NCBI RefSeq assembly: GCF_013761245.1
Contig: NZ_JACDUT010000001.1
Span: forward strand, 186,001 to 250,000
Source of the DNA: Thermaerobacillus caldiproteolyticus
Lineage (GTDB): Bacteria > Bacillota > Bacilli > Bacillales > Anoxybacillaceae
Direction of reading: 5' to 3'
Length of the DNA stretch: 64,000 nt
The notes beneath the pieces are model-generated. The model searched no databases. It was not told the origin of the DNA and saw only the letters and a list, made by a program, of their open reading frames with translations. The translations under genes and the position numbers were made by a program. Shown here piece by piece: positions 37,749 through 47,274 of the stretch (its first letter is position 1; every line of letters starts with the position of its first letter).

Positions 37749-37771
37749 CTGTCCTAAAAATGATCGGACAG
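37749..37771 (-). terminator. Terminator after the tRNA gene
   Basis: CTGTCC pairs with GGACAG around an 11-base loop and is followed by TCTAATTTTT on the minus strand, about 40 bases downstream of the tRNA 3' end. Confidence 0.65.
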
Positions 37772-37811
37772 CCATATGAAAGCGTAGAACTCATCATCAT
37801 AGAGATTTGGA

Positions 37812-37885
37812 TGGACCCTGCAGGATTCGAACCTGCGACCAGACGGTTATGAGCCGTCCGCTCTAACCAGCTGAGCTAAGGGTCC
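37812..37885 (-). tRNA. tRNA-Ile2 (anticodon CAT, lysidine type)
   Basis: A complete 74-base cloverleaf on the minus strand: acceptor GGACCC/GGGTCC, D arm AGCTCAGCTGGTTAGAGC, anticodon arm with CTCATAA, and T arm TTCGAATC. The anticodon CAT alone would suggest Met, but the acceptor start GGACCCTTAGCTCAG and the arm GACGGCTCATAACCGTC match the Bacillus isoleucine tRNA whose C34 is changed to lysidine by TilS to read AUA. The 3' CCA is not encoded (TCC follows the discriminator A), so it must be added by the CCA enzyme. Confidence 0.88.
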
Positions 37886-38236
37886 AAGTTACATAAATTA
37901 TTTTGGTGTTCCATTTGTCCCGCTCTCAGCTTAACTCCAGCGGTGTATTAAAGTTGTCCCGATGAAGCCCATTTGAACGAGACCTCTCCTCAAAAAAGGG
38001 ACATCTCGCCCAATTTCTAGCTGCATTTATCGCTGAAACCGTACCCTTTAGGTATTTCCGATTTTAACATATACAATGGAAAACGGTCAATGAAGTTTAT
38101 AGAGAAGCTTAACAATTTCCATACACTATATTAACACTTTTCATACATTGGCTTAACAAAAACATAAAAATCATCGAATAAATTGGAAGTAATACCATTA
38201 CATACATGGCTCAGGAAGCTCAAAGGAGAGTAAAAA
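37886..38236. other. Leader and promoter region of the tRNA, no gene
   Basis: Contains a minus-strand promoter TTGACC (38085-38090), 17 bases, TTAAAA (38062-38067), which leaves a leader of about 170 bases before the tRNA. The leader has an inverted repeat (CGAGA / TCTCG near 37978-38008). It lacks the T-box sequence. The right end holds the AAAGGAG ribosome site of the chemoreceptor gene. Confidence 0.45.
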
Positions 38237-40009
38237 ATGAAAAAACGAGAACGATCATGGTCAGTCTCATTAAGCTTATTGAGAAGTTTTTTTGTTCTGC
38301 AAAGTTCAACGAAAAAGAAAGCAAAAACAAAACGTCCCTACACCTTTTCTCATCTTCCTTTTATAAACAAATTGAATCTGCAAACAATATTAGTGCTGGT
38401 CATTATTTTTATTACATGTATATCTTCCGCAATGATTGCTTATGTCGGCTACGAAAAAAACAAACAGATTGTCATTCGAGCAGTAGAGCAACAAATGCAG
38501 TTATCGACTGAAGTAATGATCGAAAAAATTTCTATGTTAAAGGCAACGGCTACGAATGAAGAATTTAATAAAAAGTTATCCTATGTGTTAGCATTAAACC
38601 AACAGAAATTTAAAGCCCTTCAGTTACAACCGATGCAGTTTACAATTACAAAAGAAAAAGCAATCAAAAAGCTGGCAGGATTTGATAGTCCTTTACCTTC
38701 TTTACCTCATTCAGTAATCGATAAAATGTATAGACAAAAACGAGGGATTTTTCACTTTCAAGGACTCACTTTATCTTATGCCTATTCAATGGATCTAAAT
38801 GGAGAATTATATGTTTTAGCTCTTAAAGAACAAGAGTATTTGCAACCGGTTTTTGACTATGGACGTATAAGTATTCAAATCTCTCTTATTACAATATTTT
38901 TTGCAAGTCTCATCGGCTTTTTTATCATTCGTCAAGTTATCAAACCGATTGCTTTTTTAAAACACTCCATGCAACAAGTAGGACAAGGCAATTTACAAAC
39001 AAGGATACAATTAACTGGTTCAAGTAAAGATATTCAGGCATTGGCTTACGGCTTTAATCAAATGGTTGATAGCCTTACTACTCTAATTGGACATTTGGAT
39101 GCCAGTTCTAAACATGTAACGCTCTCCTCTGAGACATTGCGTCTCACAGCACACGAGTCGAAGCAGGCTTCTGAACAAATTGCGATAGCAATAAGTGAAG
39201 TGGCGATCGGAACAGAGAAACAGGCCAATTCCGCGATTCAAATTTCGCAATTTTTTCATGAAATCGCTAGAGGAATGGAGCAAGCAGCCGTTTCCATGGC
39301 AGACGTGGAAGTCTCGACGAACAAAGCCAATCATCAAGCATATATAGGAAATGAATTAGTGGACAAAACCGTGAAACAAATGAATTTAGTGCAAAAAACC
39401 GTAGGCGAAACAGCAGAAATAGTATATTTACTCGGTCAAAAATCGAAGCGAATTGATCAAATCGTGAACTTAATCAGTCAAATTGCTAGTCAAACGAACC
39501 TGCTTTCTTTAAATGCAGCTATCGAAGCAGCAAGGGCTGGAGAACATGGAAAAGGATTTTCAGTGGTGGCCAACGAAATAAGAAAGCTAGCTGCTCAAAG
39601 TGGACAAGCAGCTAAACAAATTCAAAAAATTATTGAAGAAATCCAACATGAAGTGGAACAAACTGTTCAATCGATGGCCCGCGGCGCTGAAGTGTTACAA
39701 GGCGGAATCAAAATGGTTCATCAAACAGATACAGCCTTTAAGGATATTGTACAGGCTGTGACAAATGTCTCGAAAGAATCGAAAGAGGTTTCCACCATTG
39801 TCCACCAAGTCAGTGTACAAACGAAACAAATGTCTACGAATATGGAGGAAATAGCTTCGATTTCTCAACAGATTGCCGGAAATATGGAACATGTGGCCGC
39901 AATAGCACAGCAGCAAAGTACCTCTATGGATGAGGTTTCGCATGCAGCCCAATCTTTAAACGAATTAGTTAAACAATTAAATGAGGTGCTCCAAACATTT
40001 AAAGTCTAA
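38237..40009 (+). CDS. Methyl-accepting chemotaxis protein
   Basis: A 590-residue transmembrane chemoreceptor. A long basic N-terminus precedes helix 1 (about residues 49-72), then an extracellular sensor of about 140 residues, helix 2 near 210-235, a HAMP linker, and the cytoplasmic signalling coiled coil. The hairpin tip [20 protein letters not shown] is the invariant site for CheA/CheW. The ligand is unknown. It starts after AAAGGAGAG. B. subtilis has no such gene at this place, so it may be an insertion. Confidence 0.93.
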   Translation: MKKRERSWSVSLSLLRSFFVLQSSTKKKAKTKRPYTFSHLPFINKLNLQTILVLVIIFITCISSAMIAYVGYEKNKQIVIRAVEQQMQLSTEVMIEKISMLKATATNEEFNKKLSYVLALNQQKFKALQLQPMQFTITKEKAIKKLAGFDSPLPSLPHSVIDKMYRQKRGIFHFQGLTLSYAYSMDLNGELYVLALKEQEYLQPVFDYGRISIQISLITIFFASLIGFFIIRQVIKPIAFLKHSMQQVGQGNLQTRIQLTGSSKDIQALAYGFNQMVDSLTTLIGHLDASSKHVTLSSETLRLTAHESKQASEQIAIAISEVAIGTEKQANSAIQISQFFHEIARGMEQAAVSMADVEVSTNKANHQAYIGNELVDKTVKQMNLVQKTVGETAEIVYLLGQKSKRIDQIVNLISQIASQTNLLSLNAAIEAARAGEHGKGFSVVANEIRKLAAQSGQAAKQIQKIIEEIQHEVEQTVQSMARGAEVLQGGIKMVHQTDTAFKDIVQAVTNVSKESKEVSTIVHQVSVQTKQMSTNMEEIASISQQIAGNMEHVAAIAQQQSTSMDEVSHAAQSLNELVKQLNEVLQTFKV

Positions 40010-40018
40010 GCGTCATTT

Positions 40019-40052
40019 CCCTCCTGAGATAGAACATCTTATCTTAGGAGGG
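40019..40052 (+). terminator. Terminator after the chemoreceptor gene
   Basis: CCCTCCT-AGATA pairs with TATCT-AGGAGGG around an 8-base loop, followed by TTCTTTCTCTTT. Confidence 0.8.
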
Positions 40053-40143
40053 TTCTTTCTCTTTGACAATCGATCGACCATATTCAATAGCGATATATGA
40101 TTTATCATTTTCGCGTGTAGGAGTTTAGTCTTTTTTCTTGAAG

Positions 40144-40172
40144 TTGAATTATTGAGCTAGACAATATACAAT
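40144..40172 (+). promoter_or_regulatory. SigA-type promoter of the DUF1189 gene
   Basis: TTGAAT, 17 bases, TACAAT, 33 bases ahead of the ATG of the DUF1189 gene. Confidence 0.55.
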
Positions 40173-40204
40173 GAGCATGGAGGACAGGGAAGGATGTGTA
40201 AGAG

Positions 40205-40981
40205 ATGAATATGTTTATACAGTTATGGAAAAGCTTATATTCTCCAAAGGATATTGCACGATTTCGTTTTCAAAAAATCGGAAAAGCGATTTTATATGTA
40301 TTCTTGCTGGCGCTCATTTTCACCTTGCCGCTTACCTATCATTTTACAACAAGCTTTCTTGAAGGAATTCGCTATACAAGCTCGTTACTTAAAAACGAAA
40401 TTCCAGCTTTTACGATTGAAAACGGCGAACTCCATTCTTCAGCGACTCAGCCCATTGTCATCGACGAGCACGGATTGACCATCGTTTTTGATAGCACTGG
40501 ACAAGTTACGAAAGAAGAGGTTGAGCGTTCTGGCAATGCTATCGGATTGCTGAAACATGAGGCGGTACTCGTCGCGAACAACCAAACACAATATTACAGT
40601 TATGCGATGTTGCCTGAAATAACATTAACGAATCAAGATGTTCATACGTTTATCGAAACGCTCCAATCATTACTGCCTGTTCTTGTTCCTTTAACGTTTC
40701 TCCTTTTGTATCTTTTTACAAGTGCCAGTAAATTTGTCGGTGTTTCCGTTCTTGCCTTCATCGGTCTTATTTTGCGAAGCACACTCGACAAAAAAATTAC
40801 GTATCGTCATACATGGGTGATGTCCGCTTATGCAGTGACGCTATCAACTGTCTTTTTTGCGATTATGGAAGCGCTGCAAGCTGTTGTTCCGTATGCTCCA
40901 TTCATTCATTGGTTTGTTTCCATTACCGTGCTATTTTTAGCTATTAAAGAAATTCCCTCAGCAAAAATTCACCGTGAATAA
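40205..40981 (+). CDS. yqgB: DUF1189 membrane protein YqgB
   Basis: A 258-residue membrane protein of the DUF1189 family, equivalent to B. subtilis YqgB. The N-terminus MNMFIQLWKSLYSPKDIARF and the following FRFQKIGKAILYVFLLALIF are typical. One N-terminal helix, an extracellular region of about 120 residues, then four helices. The function is unknown. AAGGATGTG lies ahead of the ATG. Confidence 0.85.
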   Translation: MNMFIQLWKSLYSPKDIARFRFQKIGKAILYVFLLALIFTLPLTYHFTTSFLEGIRYTSSLLKNEIPAFTIENGELHSSATQPIVIDEHGLTIVFDSTGQVTKEEVERSGNAIGLLKHEAVLVANNQTQYYSYAMLPEITLTNQDVHTFIETLQSLLPVLVPLTFLLLYLFTSASKFVGVSVLAFIGLILRSTLDKKITYRHTWVMSAYAVTLSTVFFAIMEALQAVVPYAPFIHWFVSITVLFLAIKEIPSAKIHRE

Positions 40982-40985
40982 AGAT

Positions 40986-41022
40986 AAGGCCAATAAGCTA
41001 CGACTTGTAGCTTATTGGCCTT
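40986..41022. terminator. Bidirectional terminator between yqgB and pstA
   Basis: A 16-bp perfect stem (AAGGCCAATAAGCTAC / GTAGCTTATTGGCCTT) with a 5-base loop between two convergent genes. Confidence 0.88.
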
Positions 41023-41028
41023 CTTCAA

Positions 41029-41946
41029 TTAAGCAGCAGCCTTCATTCTTTTTTTTGTTTTCCGCTTACTTCCCGCAAAATAATTTTGTAATAGCATAGA
41101 GATAAAGCGGGCGATAATATTAAACAAAAGAACCATGATAATTAAGACGGCCGCTGATTTTGCTGCAATTAACTTTGCATCTGGAACAATCCCTTCCGAA
41201 TTTAGTTTCCAAATGTGTACGGTAAGGGTTTCAGCAGGGCGAAAAAGATTCAACGGATGTAACTTGCTTGATAAATCAGCAGAAGGATTTAAGAACGGAG
41301 TAGTCAAACCTGACGTATAAATCAACGCTGCTGCTTCTCCAAAAATTCTTCCTGCTGCTAAAATCACTCCAGTAATGATTTGTGGTAACGCTGCTGGAAT
41401 GATGACTCTTACTAGCGTTTGCCATCTCGTCGCCCCTAATCCAAGACTCGCTTCCTTCACACTATGGGGAACATCCAAAATAGCGTTCTCACAAACTCTT
41501 GTTAAACTAGGTAAGTTTAAAATGGTGATTGCCAAAGCACCGCCAATTAACGTATATCCCCAACCGGTCAACGTAACAAATACTAAAAGTCCAAACAACC
41601 CGACAACGATGGAAGGAAGAGACGCCATCGTTTCAATACATAATCGAATAAAGTTTAACAGTCTCCCCTGTTTGGCATATTCGGCCAAATAAATTCCCGC
41701 TCCTAGACCTAATGGAACCGAAATAAGCAATGTAATAACTAGCATGTAAAGGGAGTTAAATAATTGAGGACCGATTCCTCCCCCTGCCTGCGTATTGCTC
41801 GGCTTTCCAAAGAGAAAGTTAGGATCCCAAAATCCCCATCCTTTTGAAATAATGGCTGCAATCAAAAATACTAATAAAGCAACGACAAAGATAGCAATCG
41901 TATATAAAATTCCCGTCCAAATGGCGTCAACCGTTCTTGCCTTCAT
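41029..41946 (-). CDS. pstA: Phosphate ABC transporter permease PstA
   Basis: A 305-residue inner-membrane permease of the Pst importer, six helices, with the ABC-permease EAA loop VKEASLGLGATRWQTLVRVI near residue 200. The ATG at 41946 follows AGGTG and starts one base after the pstC stop. An upstream in-frame TTG would overlap pstC. pstB, which normally follows, is missing here; a terminator ends the unit. Confidence 0.95.
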   Translation of the reverse strand: MKARTVDAIWTGILYTIAIFVVALLVFLIAAIISKGWGFWDPNFLFGKPSNTQAGGGIGPQLFNSLYMLVITLLISVPLGLGAGIYLAEYAKQGRLLNFIRLCIETMASLPSIVVGLFGLLVFVTLTGWGYTLIGGALAITILNLPSLTRVCENAILDVPHSVKEASLGLGATRWQTLVRVIIPAALPQIITGVILAAGRIFGEAAALIYTSGLTTPFLNPSADLSSKLHPLNLFRPAETLTVHIWKLNSEGIVPDAKLIAAKSAAVLIIMVLLFNIIARFISMLLQNYFAGSKRKTKKRMKAAA

Positions 41947-41947
41947 C

Positions 41948-42841
41948 TTAGTTTTCACCTCTTTGCGCAATAACTCGAATCAATAAAATAAACAAAAAGG
42001 AAATAAACAGCAAAATCATCGCTAATGTCCATAACGCGTTATTCCAAGCTGTCCCATTTAACGTATTTGACATATCCATCGTTAAAATTCCTGTTAATGT
42101 GGCCGTTGGGCTATATAATCCAGAAGGCAATTTTACGGTGTTTCCAATCACCATTTGAACTGCTAACGCCTCGCCAAATGCTCTTGCTAATCCCAATACA
42201 ATTCCCGTTAAAATTCCTTTTCGAGCTGCTGGAACCATCACTCGACTAATCGCTTGCCATCTTGTTGATCCTAGTCCATACGATGCTTCTAAATAGGCAA
42301 ATGGAACCCCAGCAATCGCGTCTGAAGCAATACTTGCGATCGTTGGCAAAATCATAATACTTAGCACAATAATGCCCGCAATCAAACTAAATCCTACTCC
42401 ACCAAACCACTCTCTGAGCAAAGGAACAAGAATCGTCACTCCTAATAATCCATAGACGACAGACGGAATCCCGACAAGCAATTCTAATACGGGTTTTAAC
42501 ACTTTCGACCCCAATTTCGGTGAAATATAATTGACAAAGATCGCTAATGCAATCGCAATAGGAGTGCTCAAAATGACGGCCCCAAGCGACACGAGTGTGG
42601 AACCGACAATAAAGATCACCGCTCCATATTTCGGTTCAGAATGATTTGGTTGCCATTGTGTTGAAAACAACATTTCCTTTAAAGAAATGTGACTTTGGGT
42701 AAACGATTGAATCCCTTTACTACAAATAAACGCAATAATCGAAAGCGTAATAAACACAATTAACAAACCGCAAAACGTAACAACCGTTCTTCCGATATAT
42801 TCGCTTTTCCAATAATTGAGCTTTTTTTTCCCCTTCATCAT
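41948..42841 (-). CDS. pstC: Phosphate ABC transporter permease PstC
   Basis: A 297-residue permease with about six helices, forming the membrane channel with PstA. The EAA-loop segment AYLEASYGLGSTRWQAISRV and GLARAFGEALAVQMVIGN are visible. I chose ATG 42841, eight bases after AGGTGG; a GTG four codons upstream is too close to that site. It lies between pstS and pstA. Confidence 0.94.
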   Translation of the reverse strand: MMKGKKKLNYWKSEYIGRTVVTFCGLLIVFITLSIIAFICSKGIQSFTQSHISLKEMLFSTQWQPNHSEPKYGAVIFIVGSTLVSLGAVILSTPIAIALAIFVNYISPKLGSKVLKPVLELLVGIPSVVYGLLGVTILVPLLREWFGGVGFSLIAGIIVLSIMILPTIASIASDAIAGVPFAYLEASYGLGSTRWQAISRVMVPAARKGILTGIVLGLARAFGEALAVQMVIGNTVKLPSGLYSPTATLTGILTMDMSNTLNGTAWNNALWTLAMILLFISFLFILLIRVIAQRGEN

Positions 42842-42906
42842 CAAATTCACCACCTCGAAGCTTTCAATGAAGAAGACTGGCTAACGATAGCCAGCCCAAC
42901 ATAAAA

Positions 42907-43800
42907 TTACTCTAATTCAGACATTGGAATATAGCCCATTTCTTTTACCTTCGGAGCAAACTCCTCACTCTTTACATAATCTACAAACCCTTTTACCGCA
43001 TCTTTCGGTTCGCCCTTTGTGATCATATATTCATAAGACCAGAATGGATATTTTTGTGATTTGATGTTTTCTACCGTTGGCTCGACTCCATCAATTTTTA
43101 ATGTCGTTAACGCGTTCGCTTTGTCTCCGACTAAATAAGACATCGCTACATAGCTAATCGAACCTGGTGTCGAGTTAATCGCTTGTTCGACTGCACCGTT
43201 AGAGTCTTGTACCGTACCAATGCTATCGTTGATTTTCACATCTTTCATTAATGTCTTTTCAAATGTAGCGCGTGTACCAGAGGAGGCAGGTCTATTAATG
43301 ACATTAATTTTTTCATCGTTCCCGCCAACTTCTTTCCAGTTTGTGATTTTTCCGGAAAAGATGTCTTGAATTTGTTGTACTGTTAAGGAATCTACTTTTA
43401 CATCTTTATTTACAACTAAGGCGAACGCGATACCCGCTACTTTATTATCCACTAATTCTCCTGCTTTTGTTTTATCTTCTAATTTTTCCGCTGATGGAAC
43501 ATCGGAGTTACCGATTTGTACCGCACCAGCTGCTACTTGGTTTACCCCCGTACCGCTTCCACCACCTTGTACCGTAATAGAAACATCTGGATATTTCCCC
43601 ATAAACTCATTGGCTGCTTCTTCGGCAAGTGGCTGAAGGGCTGTAGATCCCGCTAATGTAATAGTACCGGAATACGCTTCTTGTTTTGTATCTTTTGTAC
43701 CGGCATTTTCTTCGTTAGTCTTGTTAGATGTTCCACATCCAGCAAGTGACCCCGTAATGAATAGTGCAGCAATAGCTAATTTTACATTTCTTTTTAGCAT
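42907..43800 (-). CDS. pstS: Phosphate-binding lipoprotein PstS
   Basis: A 297-residue extracellular phosphate receptor. A lipobox (ITGSLAGCG, Cys about residue 22) follows the signal peptide. Phosphate-binding segments are SGTITLAGSTALQPLAEE, GGGSGTGVNQV and NRPASSGTRATFEK. The ATG at 43800 (MLKRNVKLAI) follows GGAGGG by seven bases. It is first in the pstS-pstC-pstA operon under a Pho-box promoter. Confidence 0.96.
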   Translation of the reverse strand: MLKRNVKLAIAALFITGSLAGCGTSNKTNEENAGTKDTKQEAYSGTITLAGSTALQPLAEEAANEFMGKYPDVSITVQGGGSGTGVNQVAAGAVQIGNSDVPSAEKLEDKTKAGELVDNKVAGIAFALVVNKDVKVDSLTVQQIQDIFSGKITNWKEVGGNDEKINVINRPASSGTRATFEKTLMKDVKINDSIGTVQDSNGAVEQAINSTPGSISYVAMSYLVGDKANALTTLKIDGVEPTVENIKSQKYPFWSYEYMITKGEPKDAVKGFVDYVKSEEFAPKVKEMGYIPMSELE

Positions 43801-43837
43801 CCTTTTACCCTCCATATATTTTTCTTTGCCTCACTAC

Positions 43838-43897
43838 AAGCTCATTGTAGCTGACAATTTTTATGCCTTTATTAAGACAATGTTAATTTTCAGTAAA
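43838..43897 (-). promoter_or_regulatory. Pho box and promoter of pstS
   Basis: On the minus strand TTTACT (43892-43897), TTAACA (43881-43886), TTAATA (43870-43875) and ATAAAA (43859-43864) lie at exact 11-base steps, matching PhoP repeats. TACAAT follows nine bases later as the -10 element. A small hairpin (CTACAA / TTGTAG) overlaps the -10 region. Confidence 0.82.
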
Positions 43898-43995
43898 GAC
43901 GTTGGTGTTTTATCTAACGATTGCCTCGCACATAAGACATATTTCGCTCGGACAAGCATACATACTTATAACAAGAACGATTTTGGAGGACAAAA

Positions 43996-44325
43996 ATGAA
44001 AAAATTCGTACTCTTTCTTGTCTTATGCTTATGTCTATACGTGGTTTCCCACGATTTAATAAAAGGAACGTTACCGACAACCACTAAAATAAAAACGCTC
44101 CACATCCATGAACCGAAATTAAGAGCAAAAATGAACATAAACTATCAAACGGTGACGGTCAAAGCAGGAGACACCCTTTTATCTATCGCGGAAAAGCAAC
44201 AAAATGCTCCCCTTCCCGTTTCCATCGAACAATTAATCAAAGATTTCGAAGCATTGAATCCCGGAACAAAGGCGAATTCGCTACAAATCGGAAAAACGTA
44301 CAAAATTCCTATATATAAACATTAA
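43996..44325 (+). CDS. yqfZ: LysM-domain protein YqfZ
   Basis: A 109-residue protein with an N-terminal hydrophobic signal or anchor (FVLFLVLCLCLYVVS) and a C-terminal LysM domain (TVTVKAGDTLLSIAEKQQ to LQIGKTYKIPIYKH). It is probably exported and bound to peptidoglycan. It matches YqfZ, next to ispG in B. subtilis. The ATG follows GGAGG. Confidence 0.87.
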   Translation: MKKFVLFLVLCLCLYVVSHDLIKGTLPTTTKIKTLHIHEPKLRAKMNINYQTVTVKAGDTLLSIAEKQQNAPLPVSIEQLIKDFEALNPGTKANSLQIGKTYKIPIYKH

Positions 44326-44337
44326 GCAGCGAATTTC

Positions 44338-44366
44338 TTGTCAATCGTCTGCAAACATTGTTAAAA
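44338..44366 (+). promoter_or_regulatory. SigA-type promoter of ispG
   Basis: TTGTCA, 17 bases, TTAAAA, preceding the ispG GTG start by about 49 bases. Confidence 0.6.
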
Positions 44367-44414
44367 TAGTTCAGAAGGTGACATGAACTAGTTTCTTAAA
44401 GGAGCGAATGTTTC

Positions 44415-45524
44415 GTGAATGAAATTATTCATCGTTCAAAAACTCGTCCCGTTCGCGTCGGCAATTTGACTATCGGTGGAAGCAATGAGGTCATTATTCA
44501 AAGCATGACAACAACGAAAACACACGATGTCGAGGCGACGGTTGCTGAAATAAAACGGCTAGAAGAAGCGGGCTGCCAAATCGTTCGCGTCGCCTGCCCG
44601 GATGAACGAGCAGCTAACGCTATTCCAGAAATAAAAAAACGGATTAACATCCCACTTGTTGTCGATATTCATTTTGATTACAAATTGGCGCTGAAGGCGA
44701 TTGAAGGCGGAGCTGATAAGATTCGCATCAATCCTGGAAATATCGGCCGCCGCGAAAAAGTTGAGGCAGTGGTTAAAGCGGCAAAAGAGCGCGGGATTCC
44801 GATTCGTATCGGCGTCAATGCTGGTTCATTAGAAAAGCGGATTTTAGAAAAATATGGTTATCCTACTGCTGATGGAATGGTCGAAAGCGCCCTACACCAT
44901 ATTAGAATTTTAGAGGAGCTTGATTTCCATGATATTATCGTTTCGTTAAAAGCGTCCGATGTCCGATTGGCGATCGAAGCGTATGAAAAAGCGGCTCGGA
45001 CATTTGACTATCCGCTTCATCTCGGCATCACTGAATCGGGTACATTGTTTGCCGGAACGGTGAAAAGTGCCGCTGGACTCGGAGCGATTTTAAGCAAGGG
45101 GATCGGAAATACAATTCGTGTTTCATTAAGTGCAGATCCAGTTGAAGAAGTAAAGGTGGCAAGAGAGCTGTTAAAAACCTTCGGGCTTGCTTCGAATGCA
45201 GCAACACTCATTTCTTGCCCAACGTGCGGACGCATCGAAATTGACTTAATCAGCATCGCCAATGAAATCGAGGAATACATCGCTAAAATTAAAGCACCGA
45301 TTAAAGTGGCAGTGCTTGGTTGTGCGGTAAATGGTCCGGGAGAAGCACGCGAAGCCGATATCGGCATCGCTGGAGCACGTGGAGAGGGGTTATTGTTCCG
45401 CCATGGTAAAATCGTTCGCAAAGTTCCAGAAGAAACGATGGTTGAAGAATTGAAAAAAGAAGTCGATAAGCTCGCAGAAGAATATTTTGCCAAACAAAAA
45501 GAAAAGGAATCAAAAAAAGCTTGA
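44415..45524 (+). CDS. ispG: 4-hydroxy-3-methylbut-2-enyl diphosphate synthase (IspG/GcpE)
   Basis: A 369-residue enzyme of the MEP pathway that reduces MEcPP to HMBPP. The TIM-barrel half begins [17 protein letters not shown], and the three Fe-S cysteines lie in LISCPTCGR near residue 268-271 and [11 protein letters not shown] near 303. The GTG start follows AAAGGAG. Together with ispH near 53 kb it supplies IPP and DMAPP for isoprenoids. Confidence 0.96.
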   Translation: MNEIIHRSKTRPVRVGNLTIGGSNEVIIQSMTTTKTHDVEATVAEIKRLEEAGCQIVRVACPDERAANAIPEIKKRINIPLVVDIHFDYKLALKAIEGGADKIRINPGNIGRREKVEAVVKAAKERGIPIRIGVNAGSLEKRILEKYGYPTADGMVESALHHIRILEELDFHDIIVSLKASDVRLAIEAYEKAARTFDYPLHLGITESGTLFAGTVKSAAGLGAILSKGIGNTIRVSLSADPVEEVKVARELLKTFGLASNAATLISCPTCGRIEIDLISIANEIEEYIAKIKAPIKVAVLGCAVNGPGEAREADIGIAGARGEGLLFRHGKIVRKVPEETMVEELKKEVDKLAEEYFAKQKEKESKKA

Positions 45525-45546
45525 CGCATGATGCGTCAAGCTTTTT
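45514..45546 (+). terminator. Terminator overlapping the end of ispG
   Basis: AAAAAGCTTGACGCAT pairs with ATGCGTCAAGCTTTTT, a 16-bp perfect stem that includes the ispG stop codon, with a T run. Confidence 0.88.
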
Positions 45547-45748
45547 GCATTATCCAGCTTCGGCGGTCAACCAATCAATGTCTTGGCATGAGCTCTGTAC
45601 AAACAGCCCTAAGGATATGACTGAAACGTCATTTGTTTCAACAGTCGAGGGCCTATCGTTCTTCCTCTTCGGAGTGTAAGCTTTTTTACAGAACGAAGAA
45701 AAAACGTTTGCTCACTGCTCCTGAACGGACCGCTTCTGCTTTTCTTAT

Positions 45749-46108
45749 CTAATAATAAAACGGTAAAATAAACAATTTAACAATAATCGATACAATCCCG
45801 ATACCGATTGCCCAAGCTCCTAACGTTTCGGCACCGCGTCGACGTGCGATAAAGCCGACAATAATCCCTGTTGCTCCTAAAATAATCGGCATCATAAACA
45901 GGGAAAGGATAGAAATAACAAGCGCTACCCAACCAATGCCTCTTCCGTTTGCTCCTTCGACATCATCTCTTTCTTCTCTCCGATTGTAATCACGAATCGG
46001 ATCTGCTACTTCTGTCGCTGTTTCTTCCATGAAATCATGTTCTTGATCTACTCTTCCTACAGATGGCACGTAACTTTCATTGTACGTGCGATTGCGATCA
46101 TCTACCAT
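45749..46108 (-). CDS. yqfX: YqfX family membrane protein
   Basis: A 119-residue protein with a charged N-terminal half (rich in Asp, Glu, Arg) and two hydrophobic segments (IGWVALVISILSLFMMPIILG and a second near the end), similar to B. subtilis YqfX. Function unknown. It is convergent with ispG. Confidence 0.8.
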   Translation of the reverse strand: MVDDRNRTYNESYVPSVGRVDQEHDFMEETATEVADPIRDYNRREERDDVEGANGRGIGWVALVISILSLFMMPIILGATGIIVGFIARRRGAETLGAWAIGIGIVSIIVKLFILPFYY

Positions 46109-46261
46109 GTTGTTCCCTCGCTTTCCTTAAGTAAGGAGCATTTATTAGTATGGAGAGTCATTCGAAAATTATAAATGCGAATGTTTTCATGACAAGGAAA
46201 AACACGATGAATATGCTACAATATAGAAGAAGGACATCATCAAAGGAGTGCATAAAGAAGC

Positions 46262-46822
46262 ATGAAAAAACGACTCGGAATCGATATCGACGGAACAGTC
46301 ACATGTCCAAGTACATTTATCCCTTATTTAAATCAATCCTTTCGAAAAAAGCTGACGCTTCATGATATTACACAATATAACTTAGCTCCCTTATATGATA
46401 CGACAGAGGAAGAAATGGACAAATGGATGGAAGAACATGAAGCAAGGATTTACGAGCGCGCTCCGCTTGCTGAACATGCGTTAGACGTCATTAACAGCTG
46501 GAAGGATCGGTATGAATTATTTTACATCAGCGCGCGAGGAAAGCATTTATTTGATATTACCGAAAAATGGTTTAAAAATAACGGCGTTCATTATCATCAT
46601 ATTGAGTTGGTCGGCTCTCACGATAAAATCGAAGCGGTGAAAACATACAACATCGCTGCTTTTTTTGAGGACAAATATGATAACGCCTGCGATATCGGAG
46701 AACAGTGCAATATTCCTGTTATTTTATTTGATACCCCGTATAATCAAGGTCCTCTTCCGAAACAAGTAATCAGAGTGAAGAATTGGATTGAAGCAAAGCA
46801 GCATATTGACGCTCTTTTATAA
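46262..46822 (+). CDS. yqfW: HAD-type nucleotidase YqfW
   Basis: A 186-residue HAD-superfamily protein of the 5'(3')-deoxyribonucleotidase (NT5C) group. Motif I is LGIDIDGTVT, the motif II region is FYISARGKH, and the acidic motif FFEDKYDNACD lies near residue 140. It probably dephosphorylates nucleotides; the substrate is unproven. AAGGAG lies some 12 bases ahead of the ATG. It is convergent with zur. Confidence 0.85.
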   Translation: MKKRLGIDIDGTVTCPSTFIPYLNQSFRKKLTLHDITQYNLAPLYDTTEEEMDKWMEEHEARIYERAPLAEHALDVINSWKDRYELFYISARGKHLFDITEKWFKNNGVHYHHIELVGSHDKIEAVKTYNIAAFFEDKYDNACDIGEQCNIPVILFDTPYNQGPLPKQVIRVKNWIEAKQHIDALL

Positions 46823-46828
46823 TCAACA

Positions 46829-46866
46829 TCAAAGGGATATCTCTTCGTTACGAGATATCCCTTTGA
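46829..46866. terminator. Bidirectional terminator between yqfW and zur
   Basis: A 15-bp perfect stem (TCAAAGGGATATCTC / GAGATATCCCTTTGA) that overlaps the 3' end of zur. Its core AAGGGATATCTC is the same as in the terminator at 5805-5838. Confidence 0.85.
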
Positions 46867-47270
46867 CATTCTGGACATTTTCCATATATCTCAAACTTGT
46901 GACCAGATACTTCATATCCTTGTAAGCTTTCCATTAACTCATCCATTGGGCAAGTGGCAATTTCTTTCGTCTTCCCGCATTCCATGCAAATAAAATGGTG
47001 ATGATGATAGACGGTACTACATTTAAAACGAAAATGCTTTTCCCCGGATAATTCTGTCATTTCTAAAATTCCAAGTTCGACAAATAACGATAAATTGCGA
47101 TAAATCGTATCAAAACTTAATCCCGGGTAATCATCTTTTAACGTGTCTAATACATCTTTTGCGGTCAAATATTTGTTCGTATTCGCAAATAGCTGCAACA
47201 TATCTTCTCGTTTGCCCGTATGCTTAAACCCTTTTTCTTTCATCAATTGAATCGCTTCCGCCACATTCAT
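46848..47270 (-). CDS. zur: Zinc uptake regulator Zur (Fur family)
   Basis: A 140-residue Fur-family repressor. A winged helix occupies about residues 1-80 ([20 protein letters not shown]), followed by the dimer domain with metal sites [12 protein letters not shown] and the structural zinc cysteines 95, 98, 132 and 135. It corresponds to B. subtilis YqfV/Zur. It lies four bases after znuB in a znuC-znuB-zur operon, and a Zur box sits ahead of znuC, so it should repress its own operon when zinc is sufficient. Confidence 0.92.
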   Translation of the reverse strand: MNVAEAIQLMKEKGFKHTGKREDMLQLFANTNKYLTAKDVLDTLKDDYPGLSFDTIYRNLSLFVELGILEMTELSGEKHFRFKCSTVYHHHHFICMECGKTKEIATCPMDELMESLQGYEVSGHKFEIYGKCPECQRDIS

Positions 47271-47274
47271 TTTC

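Noticed and set aside
37812-37885. Elongator tRNA-Met
   Set aside because: The CAT anticodon fits, but acceptor and anticodon stems match the lysidine-modified isoleucine tRNA.
37886-38062. T-box or other known riboswitch in the tRNA-Ile2 leader
   Set aside because: The conserved T-box antiterminator sequence (AGGGTGGNACCGCG) is not present, and no other class fits.
45017-45529. 170-residue open frame antisense to ispG
   Set aside because: It lies wholly within ispG, has low-complexity Ser/Ala-rich composition, and no ribosome site.
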